A stretch of DNA of 64,000 nucleotides from Doryteuthis pealeii (taxonomy: Eukaryota > Mollusca > Cephalopoda > Myopsida > Loliginidae), in contig CM042157.1 of assembly GCA_023376005.1 (NCBI GenBank), positions 56,856,721 to 56,920,720 on the forward strand. Direction: 5' to 3'. Positions within the stretch are counted from its first letter, which is position 1. Every line of letters starts with the position of its first letter. The notes under the pieces were generated by a model, which worked only from the letters and a program-made list of their open reading frames with translations, made no database searches and was not told where the DNA came from. Position numbers and translations under genes: made by a program. This document shows, piece by piece, positions 11,501 to 23,093 of this stretch.

Positions 11501-12079
11501 CTGTTCTAATCATTAAGTTTAATCTTCAGGCCAAATTGTTGAATCAACTGGAGTTGAGTTAAAATACAAATTATGATCATTTTTACTCAATTGGTTCTGC
11601 TGTGAGATATTGATCTTATAGGTTATTTCAAATAGGACATAAGGCATTTTCAGAAATTATTACATTATTACACAGGTACACTATGTTAAAGGTAAATTAA
11701 TACAAACAAAAAATCTTCTCACCTGCAGGTTGGAATTCCCTGCAGGTTTTTTACCCCCCCCCCCAAAAAAAAGTTCATATATTGAATCTAAATATGAATG
11801 CATTTGCATTAAATTTAATCTAATTGTATGAAAACAATCTTTTTTCCCACCTAAATATTTTTTTCCAATTACTTTATATAATTCATGAAAGATATTCATA
11901 GAATGCATATTACTCCAAAGTAAATACTATCTACCAGATTGGTTCAAACAGCACGTTGCATCTTTGTGTATCCTGAAAAAGAGCACCCTACAAAAAAGCA
12001 GCTCTATGGCCACAGACCTCCCATCTTACAAACCATTCAAGTAAGGACACTGCTGTAGAAGCAAGGCCAAACTTATAAG

Positions 12080-12215
12080 CAACATTCTCCTGTGGACTCC
12101 TACACATAGACACATCAGTGTTGGCTGACTAGCAAAAACTTATTGTTCAGCTTTTTGCGGGCACTGGATGCTATCTAGAAGAGAGAGTCAAGGGAATCCA
12201 TGCTGTTGGCCTGCC
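12080..12215 (-). repeat. Repeat K, copy 1 (diverged)
   Basis: On the minus strand this reads CTTGACTCTCTCTTCTAGAT followed by AGCATCCAGTGCCC. Related phrases occur at 53950-54090 and 60116-60185. The family is unidentified; a LINE fragment is possible. Confidence 0.4.
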
Positions 12216-12639
12216 TAGATGATAATAATATATTATTATTATTAATAGAAACCTTACTTCTGAATGAAAAGGATTTGATATTTATACAAAATCAAAACTA
12301 GCACATAACCATAATTAATTCTAAACTGAGGAATAAATCCAAGATACTCTATAAAAAAAAAAAATTTTTTAAACATTTTTGTGAGAATTTCCAAGCAAAA
12401 ATACGGACACATACTCAATAAATAAATAAATAATCACTTACAGACAAATCAATATTTGATTAATTCACTATTCCAAAGAATTGATATCAATAAAAAAAAT
12501 CTAACATTATTCTCATACACTTTATAAAATACCAATGATAATAAATTTATTTTATTTAAAATAAGAAATGTATGTGGGGAGTACAGTTAGGATTCATTAA
12601 TATAAGAACAAATGGAATGATTGGCTGGATGGTGAGGAA

Positions 12640-13120
12640 TTTTATTTCAAGGGGGCAAATGTTGTTTTAAAAATATACAAAACCCTAATAAGATCTCATA
12701 TAGAATATTGTAGCCAGGCCTAGGCTCCGGGTCTAGACATGGAAATTGGAGTATAATGGTGATATTGGAGGGCATATAAAGTGGAGTGACAAAACTAATA
12801 AAAACAATAAAAGATTACAGTTACAGGGAGATATTAGATAAACTAGAATTATCTTCTTTACTAGAAGGGAGAATGAGGGGTGATCTATTTGAAACTTTCA
12901 AAATGATAAATGGAATTACTAATTATGGTAGACATTGTTTTAATATTTCTCCCAAAACTGGAAATTTACTGTCAAGGCAGATTTCAAAAACAAAGTCTAT
13001 TAACCAATTGTATTTTTGGGCTGAAAGGGTTAATATGCCATAAAAACACAACAACCAACTGTCTTTTTCAGGTGTCTTTTGTCAAAGTCAATAACCTTAA
13101 GGAAATTTCAAACTGAGATA
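12640..13120 (+). pseudogene. Non-LTR retrotransposon reverse transcriptase C-terminal fragment
   Basis: One frame near 12655 reads ANVVLKIYKTLIRSHIEYCS. This is the motif after the fingers/palm core of CR1-like and related LINE reverse transcriptases (usual form LYKTLVRPHLEYC). A stop follows. The frame from 12786 then reads LEGRMRGDLFETFKMINGIT and GNLLSRQISKTKS, the usual LINE region RRLRGDLIETFKIINGI. Homology continues in another frame to a VSFVKVNNLKEISN-like end. The element is broken by frameshifts and stops and lacks its upstream ORF. At 13020-13065 a GGGTTAATATGCCATAAAAA phrase shows that a SINE-A-type tail lies inside it. Confidence 0.75.
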
Positions 13121-13261
13121 GACATTTCTTATTCTACTCTCCATGTTTTGGAATATTTCATATCAATTAATTTGCTTTCTTAGTTATTTTGCTCTTGTAA
13201 CATTGCTTTTCTTTCTGATAAACCCAAAGACATGTAAATAGCGACAATAAGAACAATTCCT

Positions 13262-13547
13262 GGAAGCAAGTGGTGTAATGGTTAAAGTCATGGGAAATGG
13301 ATTCGTCACCCTGAGTTCAAATCCTGAATGTGGTAATTGCATTTCACTTAGCGCTAATATCCTTGGAAAAGGTATGAATCCTACACTCCCTCCAGCTATG
13401 GATAAATAGTAGGGTATACCGGGCACTTTAACATTGGTTAGGCAACCGATCTAGGAAAAGGAAAACTCTGAATTAAAACCTGTTGACCTCCGCTTAAGAA
13501 ATTGACCGTGTGTCACATCCTGCTCGTGCAGAGGGGTTGGTAAATAT
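13262..13547 (+). mobile_element. SINE-B, complete, with 15-bp target duplication
   Basis: The head has box A (AGTGGTGTAATGGTTAAAG) and box B (GAGTTCAAATCC). The central part carries CCTTGGAAAAGGTATGAATC and CTCCAGCTATGG. The 3' end is CAGAGGGGTTGGTAAATATA. Identical 15-base flanks (ATAAGAACAATTCCT) at 13247-13261 and 13548-13562 are the target-site duplication. The element is 286 bases long, the same as the copy at 39345. Confidence 0.93.
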
Positions 13548-13624
13548 ATAAGAACAATTCCTCGTCCCAAAAATTTAGACAGAGATACATAAAAAAAAAA
13601 TTCACTTTCCCCCTGTCCCTTTTC

Positions 13625-14130
13625 TTTTAAGATGGTTTGGCTTGGTTTGTTTTATGGTATATCAACCTCGGTGGGTCATTTAATACCGACAAAGTTTTGA
13701 AATAAATTCATTCTTAATGGATACTCAAGTTTTTTTAATAAACACATTTTCCTATTTAACCCATAGATGAGACCCTCACAGGTACTAACACTCTAAGTCA
13801 GAGTGTACCAGGGAGCAATGGTGATGAAGGGGTGTTCCACATTCCTTAGACCTCCAGAACTGGAACCTCACCATCAGATAGCGTTTAATATCATTCCCAG
13901 GACAAGAAGACCCTCAGCTACTGCCTTCTAGCACATATATGATAAAAAGGGTTGGGCTTGCCATAAGGGCAAAAGGGTTGGGCTTGCCATAAGGGCAAAA
14001 GGGTTGGGCTTGCCATAAGGGCAATAGGGTTGGGCTTGCCATAAGGGCAATAGGGTTGGAGCAATGATAGTACTAGGGCTTGACGTGAACAGCCGATTGA
14101 TCGGAGGTGGCCTCTACGACCGACCGTCTA
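13625..14130 (-). mobile_element. Repeat D, long copy, with internal 26-bp expansion
   Basis: The sequence parallels 57355-57760 for some 400 bases. On the plus strand it begins with the shared tail module (TTTTATGGTATATCAACCTC) and runs through AACCCATAGATGAGACC, CAGGGAGCAATGGTGATGAA and TCTAGCACATATATGATAAA. Orientation is given with the tail as the 3' end, as in SINEs and LINEs. No coding frame survives. It may be a LINE 3' region or a long non-autonomous element that borrows the LINE tail. Confidence 0.75.
13945..14062. repeat. 26-bp tandem repeat, four and a half units
   Basis: The units at 13945, 13971, 13997 and 14023 share GGGTTGGGCTTGCCATAAGG. A partial fifth unit follows. The paralogous repeat D at 57660 has about one related unit plus a degenerate one, so the tandem arose after the copies separated. 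Confidence 0.9.
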
Positions 14131-14389
14131 GCCTAAGTAAGGTAGTCTGTATCTTTTTTGTACGTTTATATTCAGCCTCTTTTTTTTTTAATGCCATAAA
14201 TTTGCACAAAAAAGAAATGCATTTTGCATCAATCTACTTTTATTCAATTACATGTCCAGCCATGTTGACTTGCTGCTTTTCATTATTTCTATAACCAAAC
14301 ACAACGGAAAATAATAAAAAGAAGGAAAAAAAACTAGCAACATCAAAAGAAAATAAGTATTGTAGATATTCTTAATGTTGTTTTTTTTT

Positions 14390-14460
14390 TCTTTGTTTTT
14401 TTATTCCCCCCCCTTTTTCTTTTTTTTTTTGTTTTGTTGTTGATTTTGTTGTGGCGGGGA
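14390..14460. repeat. T-rich/C-rich homopolymer cluster
   Basis: T runs are interrupted by a C run near 14406-14413. Another C14 run is at about 14777-14790. Confidence 0.7.
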
Positions 14461-14931
14461 GGGCAGAGAGTCAAATGTTTTACAATTCTTGCAAAAAAGA
14501 ATTATGAATTATGTATTTCAATCCTTTTCGTATATTCTGCCATCCCATCAATGAAAAACAAATATATTACCAAGCCTAACTCAAATGCAAACACATTTAT
14601 AAAAGTGTACGTGTGTTTGCGTTAATATGTTTTGCCTCCTGTGTTAATATATGTGAATATGTAGTAAAAACTATGACATATTCCAAGTGACAGTTGATTT
14701 TCAATCAAAAGAATTTTTTTAAGTGCTAAAATTCAAAAAACATCAAAAATCTATACATATTAACAAACTAAAACTACCCCCCCCCCCCCCATCGCTCTTT
14801 TTTTTCTTTTCCACCTTTGAAAGAGAAAAAGAAAAAAAAAGGAAGGAAATAGAAAAAACAATTGCTGATGAGAAGGTGTGTTTGCTAGAATTCAAAATGG
14901 AAAAAGAAAAAAATAATTGCCTAATAGGAGA

Positions 14932-15430
14932 GGAAACTGGTTATTTACTAAGCTTTGCTTAGTTGTGGCACAAGGCCGATCTATGGAGCACCCAATGAGA
15001 TACAAACTAACACTAGAAGAAACTAGTTATTTACTAAGCTTTGCTTAAATGAGAACAGTAGAGAAACTAGTTATTTACTAAGCTTTGCTTAATCTATGGA
15101 GCACTCAATGAGATTAACACTAGAAGAAACTAGTTATTTACTAAGCTTTGCTTAGTTGTGGCACAAGGCCATTCTATGGAGCACCCAATGAGATACAAAC
15201 TAACACTAGAAGAAACTAGTTATTTACTAAGCTTTGCTTAGTTGTGGCACAAGGCCATTCTATGGAGCACCCAATGAGATACAAACTAACACTAGAAGAA
15301 ACTAGTTATTTACTAACATACAAACTAATACTAGAAGAAACTAGTTATTTACTAGCTTTGCTTAGTTGTGGCACAAGGCTGATCTATGGAGCACCCAATG
15401 AGATTCAAACTAACAGTAGAGAAAACTAGT
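14932..15430. repeat. Minisatellite with units of about 86 bp and deleted variants
   Basis: The unit contains CTAGTTATTTACTAAGCTTT, then GTGGCACAAGGCC, CTATGGAGCACCCAATGAGA and ACTAACACTAGAAGA. Six to seven units are present, several lacking the middle part. Open frames through it are by-products. Confidence 0.85.
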
Positions 15431-15604
15431 TTATACTTTAATCATATGATTTTCAAATCAGAGTTTAAAGTTGCTCATGTTTTGGGGGATTCCTCTGAGT
15501 TTAAACTCGTTCCATGATTTTCTATGAGATTTAGGCAACTGACACTCTGAAACACTTTTCTTTGGCTTGGACCTCTGGGGAGTGTGGAATCACCTCTTTA
15601 TGGC

Positions 15605-15905
15605 AATTACTAGTAGGTTTGCTATTATTAGTGACTTGAAACTATATAACTGTGTGCAAATTATTTGTATTGAGAATAGTTACTTGAAGCTATCATTGTT
15701 TACTAAGGATTATACTTATTAATTACTTGAAATCATAACTGTGGGCAAATTATTTCTATTGAGAATAGTTACTTGAAGCTATGATTGTTTGCTGAAGACT
15801 ATAATCATTATGTACATTATTATGTAAGAAACTTAAATCAAACAAAGTGCAATTTCATGAAATATCTATTTGTTACTTGAAACAATATTATCATATAGAT
15901 TATTC
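15605..15905. repeat. Repeat F, diverged short-unit array (array 1)
   Basis: The phrases TACTTGAA(A/G)C(T/C)AT, AACTGTG(T/G)GCAAATTATT and ATTGAGAATAGTTACTTGAA recur about every 50-110 bases. Matching arrays lie at 22255-22720 (same orientation) and 61430-62105 (inverted), with fragments at 46765-46870 and 60424-60510. Confidence 0.7.
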
Positions 15906-16004
15906 ATATTAGATTTTGCCAATGATTGGTTATAGACAACAAAATGCAATGAACATTGAAAATATAAAGTTATAACAATCAAACATTTACAAATAAATTT
16001 TATT

Positions 16005-16150
16005 GTGTGGCAAAGCATCTGGGAGCTGACAGTAGGTGTGGCACTCCAATTCAGAAAAGAAATGATCTTCCTGGTCTAATATGGGATAGACCCCCTTGCT
16101 GTTCAAGTGATACTGACAATAGGCCACTCTGCAGGATTTATTTACTTTTA
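16005..16150 (+). mobile_element. SINE-C, 3' half only
   Basis: The body part GGGAGCTGACAGTAGGTGTG, the phrase GGGATAGACCCCCTTGCTGT and the tail TGATACTGACAATAGGCCAC are present. The tRNA head is absent. Confidence 0.7.
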
Positions 16151-16169
16151 CACAATAAGATTCTCCGTG

Positions 16170-16245
16170 ACTAGTTAGTTATTTTGTTTAATGGCACATC
16201 AACCCTTGTGGGCTATTTAATGTCAATGTTTATTCGTACCTATCC
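16170..16245 (-). mobile_element. SINE-A-type tail fragment
   Basis: On the plus strand TTTAATGGCACATCAACCCT and GGGCTATTTAATG mark the shared tail module. No head is recognisable. Confidence 0.6.
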
Positions 16246-16513
16246 TATAAAAGAAACTTCATATGATCAGAATTTTTAAACTGCTTCCATTGCATAAAGA
16301 TATAATATATAGTGGAAGTGGAGGGAGGTAGGCTATGCTCTTTTTGTCATGGTCAAAGCAATGATCCTCCTACCCCCCCCTCTTCTAAATGACTTAGTAC
16401 AAGCAGAACTAATTTTCTATCACTTTTGATTGAACTATAATTTGAAATTTTCAATAATATCAATCAATGCTATTGCAAATAAATTCTTTTGGTATAACTG
16501 TTGCTTATACACA

Positions 16514-16514
<1 letters not shown>

Positions 16515-16558
<44 letters not shown>
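16515..16558. repeat. (GT)n microsatellite
   Basis: This is an uninterrupted GT run of about 40 bases. Confidence 0.95.
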
Positions 16559-17321
16559 CAGTTCATATTGAATCTTTTATGCAAAAATCTAAGTTTGCTT
16601 GCCCTATTTTCAGCATCACCATTCATTCATATCTGTATCACTCCTCATCATGTGTCAATGTGAATACAAAAAATTGCACTACAGACCTGGATGACTAAAA
16701 AATACATTTTATAATACATAAAGCTCCAACCCAAAGACTATCCATGCAGCCCTTCACCCAATTTTATGCAAAAAACTAAGTTTGTTTTAATCTTAACAAT
16801 AAATGAATTTAGAGATACTTTTTCTTGAATACCACAAAACATTTTCTTGTTTTATTTTTAGCATCACAATTCATTCATATCTGTGTCACTCTTCATCATG
16901 GGTTAATGTGAAAGTGACAACTTGCACTACAGTCCTGAATGACAACAGATATTTACGTAAAGAGTAAATTAGACCGAAACCGGGATGAACAGATGATTCC
17001 ATTTTGTGGTAGGGGGTGGTGGACTTTTTTCATTGGCTCATACTGACTGTGGTTTCCTATTAAAGAGTTTGAATTCTTGTGTAGTTTATTTGAAGCAAAA
17101 TGTCAATACTAGCAGCACGTAGCTTACAGGGTGGCAGCTTGAAGATGCCAATATTCAAGTTGAGGTTGCTATCGGAGCTGATATGATGCACAAGAACCCG
17201 TAATCGGCGATGAAAATATGCATCCCTGACAACCACCCTGTATGCATTCACAAGATGTATTGTACGATTATTGGGAATAGATTTTCAAACACTTACAGAT
17301 TCTTAGTAAAAATTAAAGAAA

Positions 17322-17322
17322 C

Positions 17323-17354
<32 letters not shown>
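17322..17354. repeat. Poly(T), about 33 bases
   Basis: This is an uninterrupted T run inside the long-unit array. Confidence 0.9.
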
Positions 17355-18162
17355 GTTAAGTGTCTCATTTTTTTTGCTTGTCACCATTATAAAGTATGTG
17401 AATTAAAGCATGATATGAATAAACATTAACAAAATCCCTGAATGTTACTTTTTCTCAAATGGCTCATATCATTTTCTTGCCCTATTTTCAACATCATTCA
17501 TTCATATCTGTAAGACTCCTCATCATGTATCAATGTGAATATGACACTGTACTACAGACTGGATAACTATAGATATTAACTACTAAAAATACATTTTGGA
17601 ACAGCAAGATCTATCTGTGTGGCCCTTCACCCAATTTCATGCAAAAAAACAAAAAAACTAGGTTTTGTTATAATCTAACAATAAATGAATTTAATGCAAC
17701 TTTTTCTTGAATGCCACAAAACATTTTCTCGTCTTATTTTTAGCATCACTATTCATTCATATCTGTATCACTCCTCATTATGTGTTAATCTGAATGTGAT
17801 AACTTGCACTACAGACCTGGATGTAGTACTAATATCTATGAGTAAAAATACATTCTGGAACAAAAATGAAATTTAATCATTTGTATTAAAAAAATTAACC
17901 ATTGATCTTTTTAGTTAAGTGGCTCATTTCTTTTGCTCATTATCATTTATAAAGGATGTGAAGGTAGCTTAACATTCACAAAATCACTTCAAATGAATTT
18001 ACTGATACTTCTTCTCAACTGGTTCATAACATTTGGATACCCTATTATCAGCACCACCATTCATTTATATCTATATGTGATAATGTAAATGCAACAACTT
18101 ACACTACCATCTTAGATGGATATTAATACTGAAAATGCATTTTGTAACAAAAAGTAAAAATC

Positions 18163-18174
18163 ATATATATATAT

Positions 18175-18206
<32 letters not shown>

Positions 18207-18212
18207 ATAAAC
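18163..18212. repeat. AT-rich palindromic microsatellite
   Basis: AT runs with ATTATA interruptions make the locus self-complementary. A (TG)n run lies at 18482-18508. Confidence 0.8.
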
Positions 18213-18472
18213 CAGCTGTTTTAATATCAGCAGTCAATTTGTTTAATTTTTTGACTTTTTGATTTTTGTGTGATACGGACAACTATCTAGCGTTCATTTT
18301 CGCAGCAGATCTGGGTTTTTTTTTTATTAATTCATTACAATTAACTGATGATCCATTTTTTTGGTGAAACTTAAGTAGGTTATATATATCTATAACATTC
18401 TTATTGTAACGACAGACTATGTTGTGATTAACTCGGTATTCTATTCCCCAGTAAGTCGTCTTCTTTATCATA

Positions 18473-18508
<36 letters not shown>

Positions 18509-18674
18509 TAGGTAACTAATCTCTTTTGCACATCATTGCATTTTTGTAGTTGCTACAATTAGTTGTTTGAAGAAGCCAAATAACACAGAAATTAATTTAA
18601 TGCTACTTTTTTTTCAAAAGGCTCAGAACATTTTCAAACCCTATTTTCAACATCACCATTCATTTTTATCTTTA

Positions 18675-18745
18675 TCACCTCTCATATAGTTGGTTGGTTC
18701 TTTAATGGTATATCAACCCTTGTGGGTTATCTAATGCTAAACCCT
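18675..18745 (-). mobile_element. SINE-A-type tail fragment
   Basis: On the plus strand TTAATGGTATATCAACCCTT and GTGGGTTATCTAATGC mark the shared tail. It interrupts the long-unit array. Confidence 0.65.
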
Positions 18746-19023
18746 ATATTCTGCAAATCTGAATCATACAACTTGCACTAGAGACCTGAATTGTCCATGA
18801 TATTACTGAAAATACATTTTGGAACACTTGAAATTTATAAATAAAAATCAAAAGTAATTTTTGGTTAAGTATTTTATTTCTTTTACTTGTCACTGTTGTT
18901 CTCCAAATCTAACTCATTTCGCCCAAAACAAAATGTAAGATTAAGTTACATCCTCAATTTTTAGATGGATATAATGATTTGCCCAAATTAAGAGACTGAA
19001 AATAAATTTGGAAACACTTAAAT

Positions 19024-19422
19024 CAGGTGTCTCTAACTTAAAGCCTATCCGTGCATCCCTTCACCCAATTCCTTTAATGACAATATGATGAGGCCTGCCA
19101 AAATCCCATTGTGTTTCAAGTTTTTACTTATATGGACAGTATTTTTTTCCTTTGTAGAACCAAATATTTGAGAAAAATTAAAGGCAGAGAATTGTATTTT
19201 CAATGAGGCATAGAATGATCAGTACTCCTTTGAACGAAGGAGAAAACCAGTCAGCCTCATCTGTCCTAAAATTTTGAGTGTCTTCAAGGAATTTCAACAA
19301 AATTTTGTGACTGCAAACAATATCAGATATTTCATTCATAAATCATGATTGTAACCTTGTTAATTTAGCTGGGTTTTTTTTTTTTGTTCAGGTGAAACAA
19401 AAAAAAATTTGGGACACTCCTG
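19024..19422 (+). mobile_element. hAT-like non-autonomous element, 399 bp
   Basis: The left end reads CAGGTGTCTCTAACTT. The right end, inverted, reads CAGGAGTGTCCCAAATTT. Both follow the CAGNGGTSTCNAAACT-like pattern of hAT termini. The 8-base flanks ACTTAAAT (19016-19023) and ACTTAAAG (19423-19430) agree at seven of eight positions, the length expected for hAT. No transposase frame is present. Confidence 0.7.
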
Positions 19423-20040
19423 ACTTAAAGTCTCTTAATCAAAATTAAACATGATTTTTCTTCTTTCTTTTTTACCCCCCCCCCAAATAGTAAGGTGGCT
19501 TATTTCTTTTGCAAAACACTGTTATATAACTTGTGTGCTGAGATCTGCAGAACAGGGAGCCTTGTGCCAAATTTGGACAAGGGGCACCCGCGGCATTGGG
19601 ATGGAGGGCTGAGCATAAGTATGAGTGAAATGAAATGAGATCACTAGTATGCAAATTCAAAAACATATAGACAGAAACGTCACTGGCATAAAAATTTGAA
19701 GCATGTTGACAAGAATAAATTTTCTTCTTTAACCAAACCAAATCACTAACCAACAAATATACAACACACTGTATATGGGTAATATTTATAAGATTTCATT
19801 CAAACCAAAGTAAAAAGAGATGTACCACTTAATAGATCTCCCATATTTAAACTGTCACATGTGCAAGTAAACTTAGGCAAGGTGCTAAAGGTAGCTGTAT
19901 CTAGCTAATGGCTTATCATCCCCCACCCCTGGTTAAGGTACCCTCAACGCAAATAACCACCCCAAGAAATGCTGATAAGTATGTGTCCTGCATCACTGAC
20001 ACACAAAAATCTAAAAGGACACAGTAAAGTTGCATCTATG

Positions 20041-20250
20041 AGTCCATGGGTTTTTCTTTTTTCTTCCCTCACCATTTCAAGCTAAATGTGAATACATTTC
20101 AATTGTTTCTTAGAAACAAATTACACAGGATAGGTTACAAGGTAGGAGTTAGACAGCTTTAGTTGGGATCCATAAATTTCCCCGGGACTGATTCAAAGTA
20201 AATATGTGCATACTAGGACGCACTAAATCAAAAAGCTATCAGCATCACTG
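20041..20250 (-). repeat. Repeat G, copy 2 (inverted)
   Basis: On the minus strand it begins CAGTGATGCTGATAGCTTTT and matches 5243-5495 and 31834-32068 throughout. Confidence 0.75.
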
Positions 20251-20424
20251 CGCCCCCTTAAATTATTGCAACAAATTTTAAATGGCTTAGAAACACATAG
20301 GAAGTGATTATTTTCCTTGATTATTGCTGTCAAAATTCCATTAGTTGTAGCAAAAAATGATAATTTTGGTATTTCTGGCAATGTTTTTGTTAGGAAATGA
20401 TTATCAGTTTGTGTGTGTGTGTTA

Positions 20425-20512
20425 TCAAAAATGACTTGATTCAGCATTGAGTGGCCCCAAAAGGGTTGATGTGCCATAAAATAAACAACAAACAACCAAC
20501 CAACACTATAGG
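20425..20512 (+). mobile_element. SINE-5S, 3' end only
   Basis: It holds GACTTGATTCAGCATTGAGT followed by AAAAGGGTTGATGTGCCATA and an A/C-rich tail. The GACTTGATT-NGCATT phrase is the part just before the tail in the complete SINE-5S copies at 40006 and 55514. The 5S head is missing. Confidence 0.65.
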
Positions 20513-21454
20513 TTCATAATTTCTATTTAACCAAGGCAATACCAGATAACCTTGCTAACATTTCATTTACAAACTTTTTTTTTAAAAATTAGATTAAACT
20601 TTACTTTCAAATGTTTTCAACTATAGAATACAATTTTAGCATTAATAGAAATTTTAAACTTTTAAACAGGAAGATACATACATTTTTTTTAATGGAATAA
20701 TCTAAGTTGTTGCTTTCTTTAAGAGATATTATTAAATGAGATACTTATTTGAATTAGAGATTAATTGAAGACAATAACAAAAATAACTAGAAAAAAAATG
20801 AACTTAATGTATTAATGTTAATGTATACAATCAAGCTTTCTGTAAATGAATGATGAGGAAAAGGAAGAGGGAAGAAGGTGAGTAGGAAGGAGGAAAAAGA
20901 GAGAAATTACCAATATATACCTGCCTACAAAATGAATTATTTTTGGTTTATATATAGGTTTAATGTCAGATCATAGAATTATGAAGATGAAGAAAGAAAG
21001 AAAGATAAATTAAAAATATAAAAAAATTCAAAAATAAAAAAATCAATCCATGATTTAATAAGTAACAATAATGAATTTAAATTTGTAAAGCTAGTTAAAA
21101 ATCCGGAAACGAAATAAATGAAAAAATTCAATAATTTTTCTTTAATAAAGAAAAAGAAAAGAAAATTGCTATGACTATTAACCTGGGAGTATTTTAAATA
21201 TCTTTACCATCTAATGCATTTTGTATTATAATAAAATATCAAATTACTTACCAGGAAAAAAATGTGTGTGTAGGTGTGTGTGTGGTATCTCCTAAATGTT
21301 TTACTGAAAAGAGAAAACAAAAATACTTTTAATATAAAAGAATAAAAATAATATATGTTTAATAAAAAACAACTCAAATACTGAAATAAATATAATTATA
21401 TCATTAATTTCAGTTAATAATATCTGATTCCTTTGAGACATCATTTTCATTAAG

Positions 21455-21620
21455 AAATAAACTAGAGGAAAAAGAGAGGGGGGGGGAGAAAAGGAGAAAA
21501 ACAGAGAGAAAAGGAGAAAGAGAGTGAGAAGGAGAGATAGAGTGAGAAAAGGAGAGAGAGAGTGAGAAAAGGAGAGTGAGAGAGAGAAAAGGAGAGTGAG
21601 AGAGAGTGAGAGAGAGAAAA

Positions 21621-21662
<42 letters not shown>

Positions 21663-21955
21663 GGAGAATAGAGAGAAAGGAAGAGAGAGAGAGAGAAGAG
21701 AAGAGAGAGAGAAGAGAAGAGAGAGAGAGAGAGAGAGGAAGAGAGAGAGAGAGAGAGAGAAGAAGAGAGAGAGGAAAGAGAGAGAGAGAGAAAGGAAGAG
21801 AGAGAGAGAGAAAAGGAAGAGAGAGAGAGAGAAAGGAAGAGAGAGAGAGAAAGAGAGAAAGAAAGAGAGAGAAAAGGAAAGAGAGAGAAGGAAAAGAGAG
21901 AGAAAGAAAAGAGAGAGAAAGAAAAAGAGAGAGAAAGGAAAAGAGAAAAGGCTGT
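21455..21955. repeat. (GA)n-type polypurine tract, about 490 bp
   Basis: Nearly pure purine on the plus strand, built of GAGA, GAAAAGGA and AGTGAGAGA phrases. The 219-residue and 131-residue open frames on the two strands (S/L/F-rich and R/E/K-rich) are composition artefacts. Confidence 0.95.
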
Positions 21956-22254
21956 AACATTAATCTGATATTACTGAGCCTTAAGGAATAGTGGATTAGT
22001 CATTTTGTCAGATTACAAGTAGCAGGATTAAGTAAACACATTAAATCATTACAAATTAGATAATAAAGTTGAAGAAAAAAGAAAAAGAAAAAAAAAAGAA
22101 TTACATGAAGAGCAAGTCAAAACATTGTTGTATGAAGATCAACATTACAAAAGAAGAAGTTAATTAAAATTTAATACGTTAATAAATCTTCTCAAAGTTT
22201 AAACCCGCAGTGGAAGTACCTGTTAGAGTCTCTTCTAGAAGTCAAATAGATCTG

Positions 22255-22720
22255 TTTTAAAAATATCAATATTCAATAATCATAAACAAATTATTTGCAT
22301 TAAGAACAGTTACTTGAAGCCATAATTGTTTACTACAGATTATTATTCTTAGTTACTGGAAACCCTATTATTGCTTAAAAAGAATTTATTAAATAAAAAT
22401 AACCATTTATAATCATAATTATTAGTATTACAGATATCTTGATATCATATAACTGTGTGCCAATTATATGAATTAGATACGAATACTTAATATCATATAA
22501 CTATGAGCAAATTATGCGTATTAGATAAGAATACTTGATATCATATAACTATAAATTATTTGTATTAAAAATAGTTACTTGGAGCCATAATTGTTTACTA
22601 AAGATTATTATTAGTTACTTGATGCCATATAAGTGTACTAACAATTATGATAAATAGAAATAACTTGAAACCATATAATTAATAGCATTTGATAGAAATA
22701 CTCTAAACCATACAACCTCT
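22255..22720. repeat. Repeat F, diverged short-unit array (array 2)
   Basis: The recurring phrases are GATATCATATAACTGTGTGC, AAATTAT(G/T)(C/T)(G/A)TATTAGATA and AGTTACTTG(A/G)AGCCATAATT, in units of about 50 bases. The same phrases occur at 15605-15905. Confidence 0.75.
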
Positions 22721-22765
22721 TAAGAAAGAAGTATACAAGAAATGTAAATATAAATGTACAATGAA

Positions 22766-22805
22766 TAAAATAACCCTAGAAGGGTTGACATGTCATTAAA
22801 ATCCA
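22766..22805 (+). mobile_element. SINE-A-type tail remnant
   Basis: AATAACCCTAGAAGGGTTGA followed by CATGTCATTAAAAT matches the shared tail with changes. Confidence 0.5.
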
Positions 22806-23093
22806 CCAATAAAACAATGTAAATAGGTAAATTAGATACAATCAAATACAATATTTGGGATCAACATGGTTGTATAACCAAAATGTTAATGTCCAAGTAC
22901 ATGTTGGATTATTTTGGGGGTATAAGATGTATACCAAATTGCCACTCCTATTTATTAACTTTCCCAATATCAGCAGCAGGCACTTCCAGTAAAAATTAGC
23001 CAATAAGAAACATATACTGAATGCATTTAAGATCGTTGGTAACTATCTTGAAATCAATTGCTAATTGAATTTTCTGCAAGCAAGATCTACAGA

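Larger units (their letters stand above)
16580..19010. repeat. Diverged long-unit repeat array
   Basis: CATTCATTCATATCTGT or a close variant occurs near 16619, 16869, 17497, 17751, 18057 and 18655. Each is preceded by a CCCTATTTTCAGCATCACC-like block. Most are followed by a CATTATGTGT(C/T)AATGTGAAT block, a TTGCACTACAGACCTGGATG block and an AATACATTTTGGAACA block. Spacings are about 250, 630, 255, 305 and 600 bases, so units vary by loss or insertion. A CAGCCCTTCACCCAATT block follows some units. No protein is encoded. The origin is unknown; a hAT-like end may be part of the ancestral unit. Confidence 0.75.

Noticed and set aside
10959..11513. 184-, 157- and 156-residue minus-strand frames rich in F, S and L
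   Set aside because: They lie in the AAGAAAC tract, and three overlapping frames are open at once, as expected of low-complexity sequence.
21301..21960. 219-residue minus-strand open frame rich in S, L and F
   Set aside because: It lies on the GA polypurine tract; composition alone keeps the frame open on both strands.
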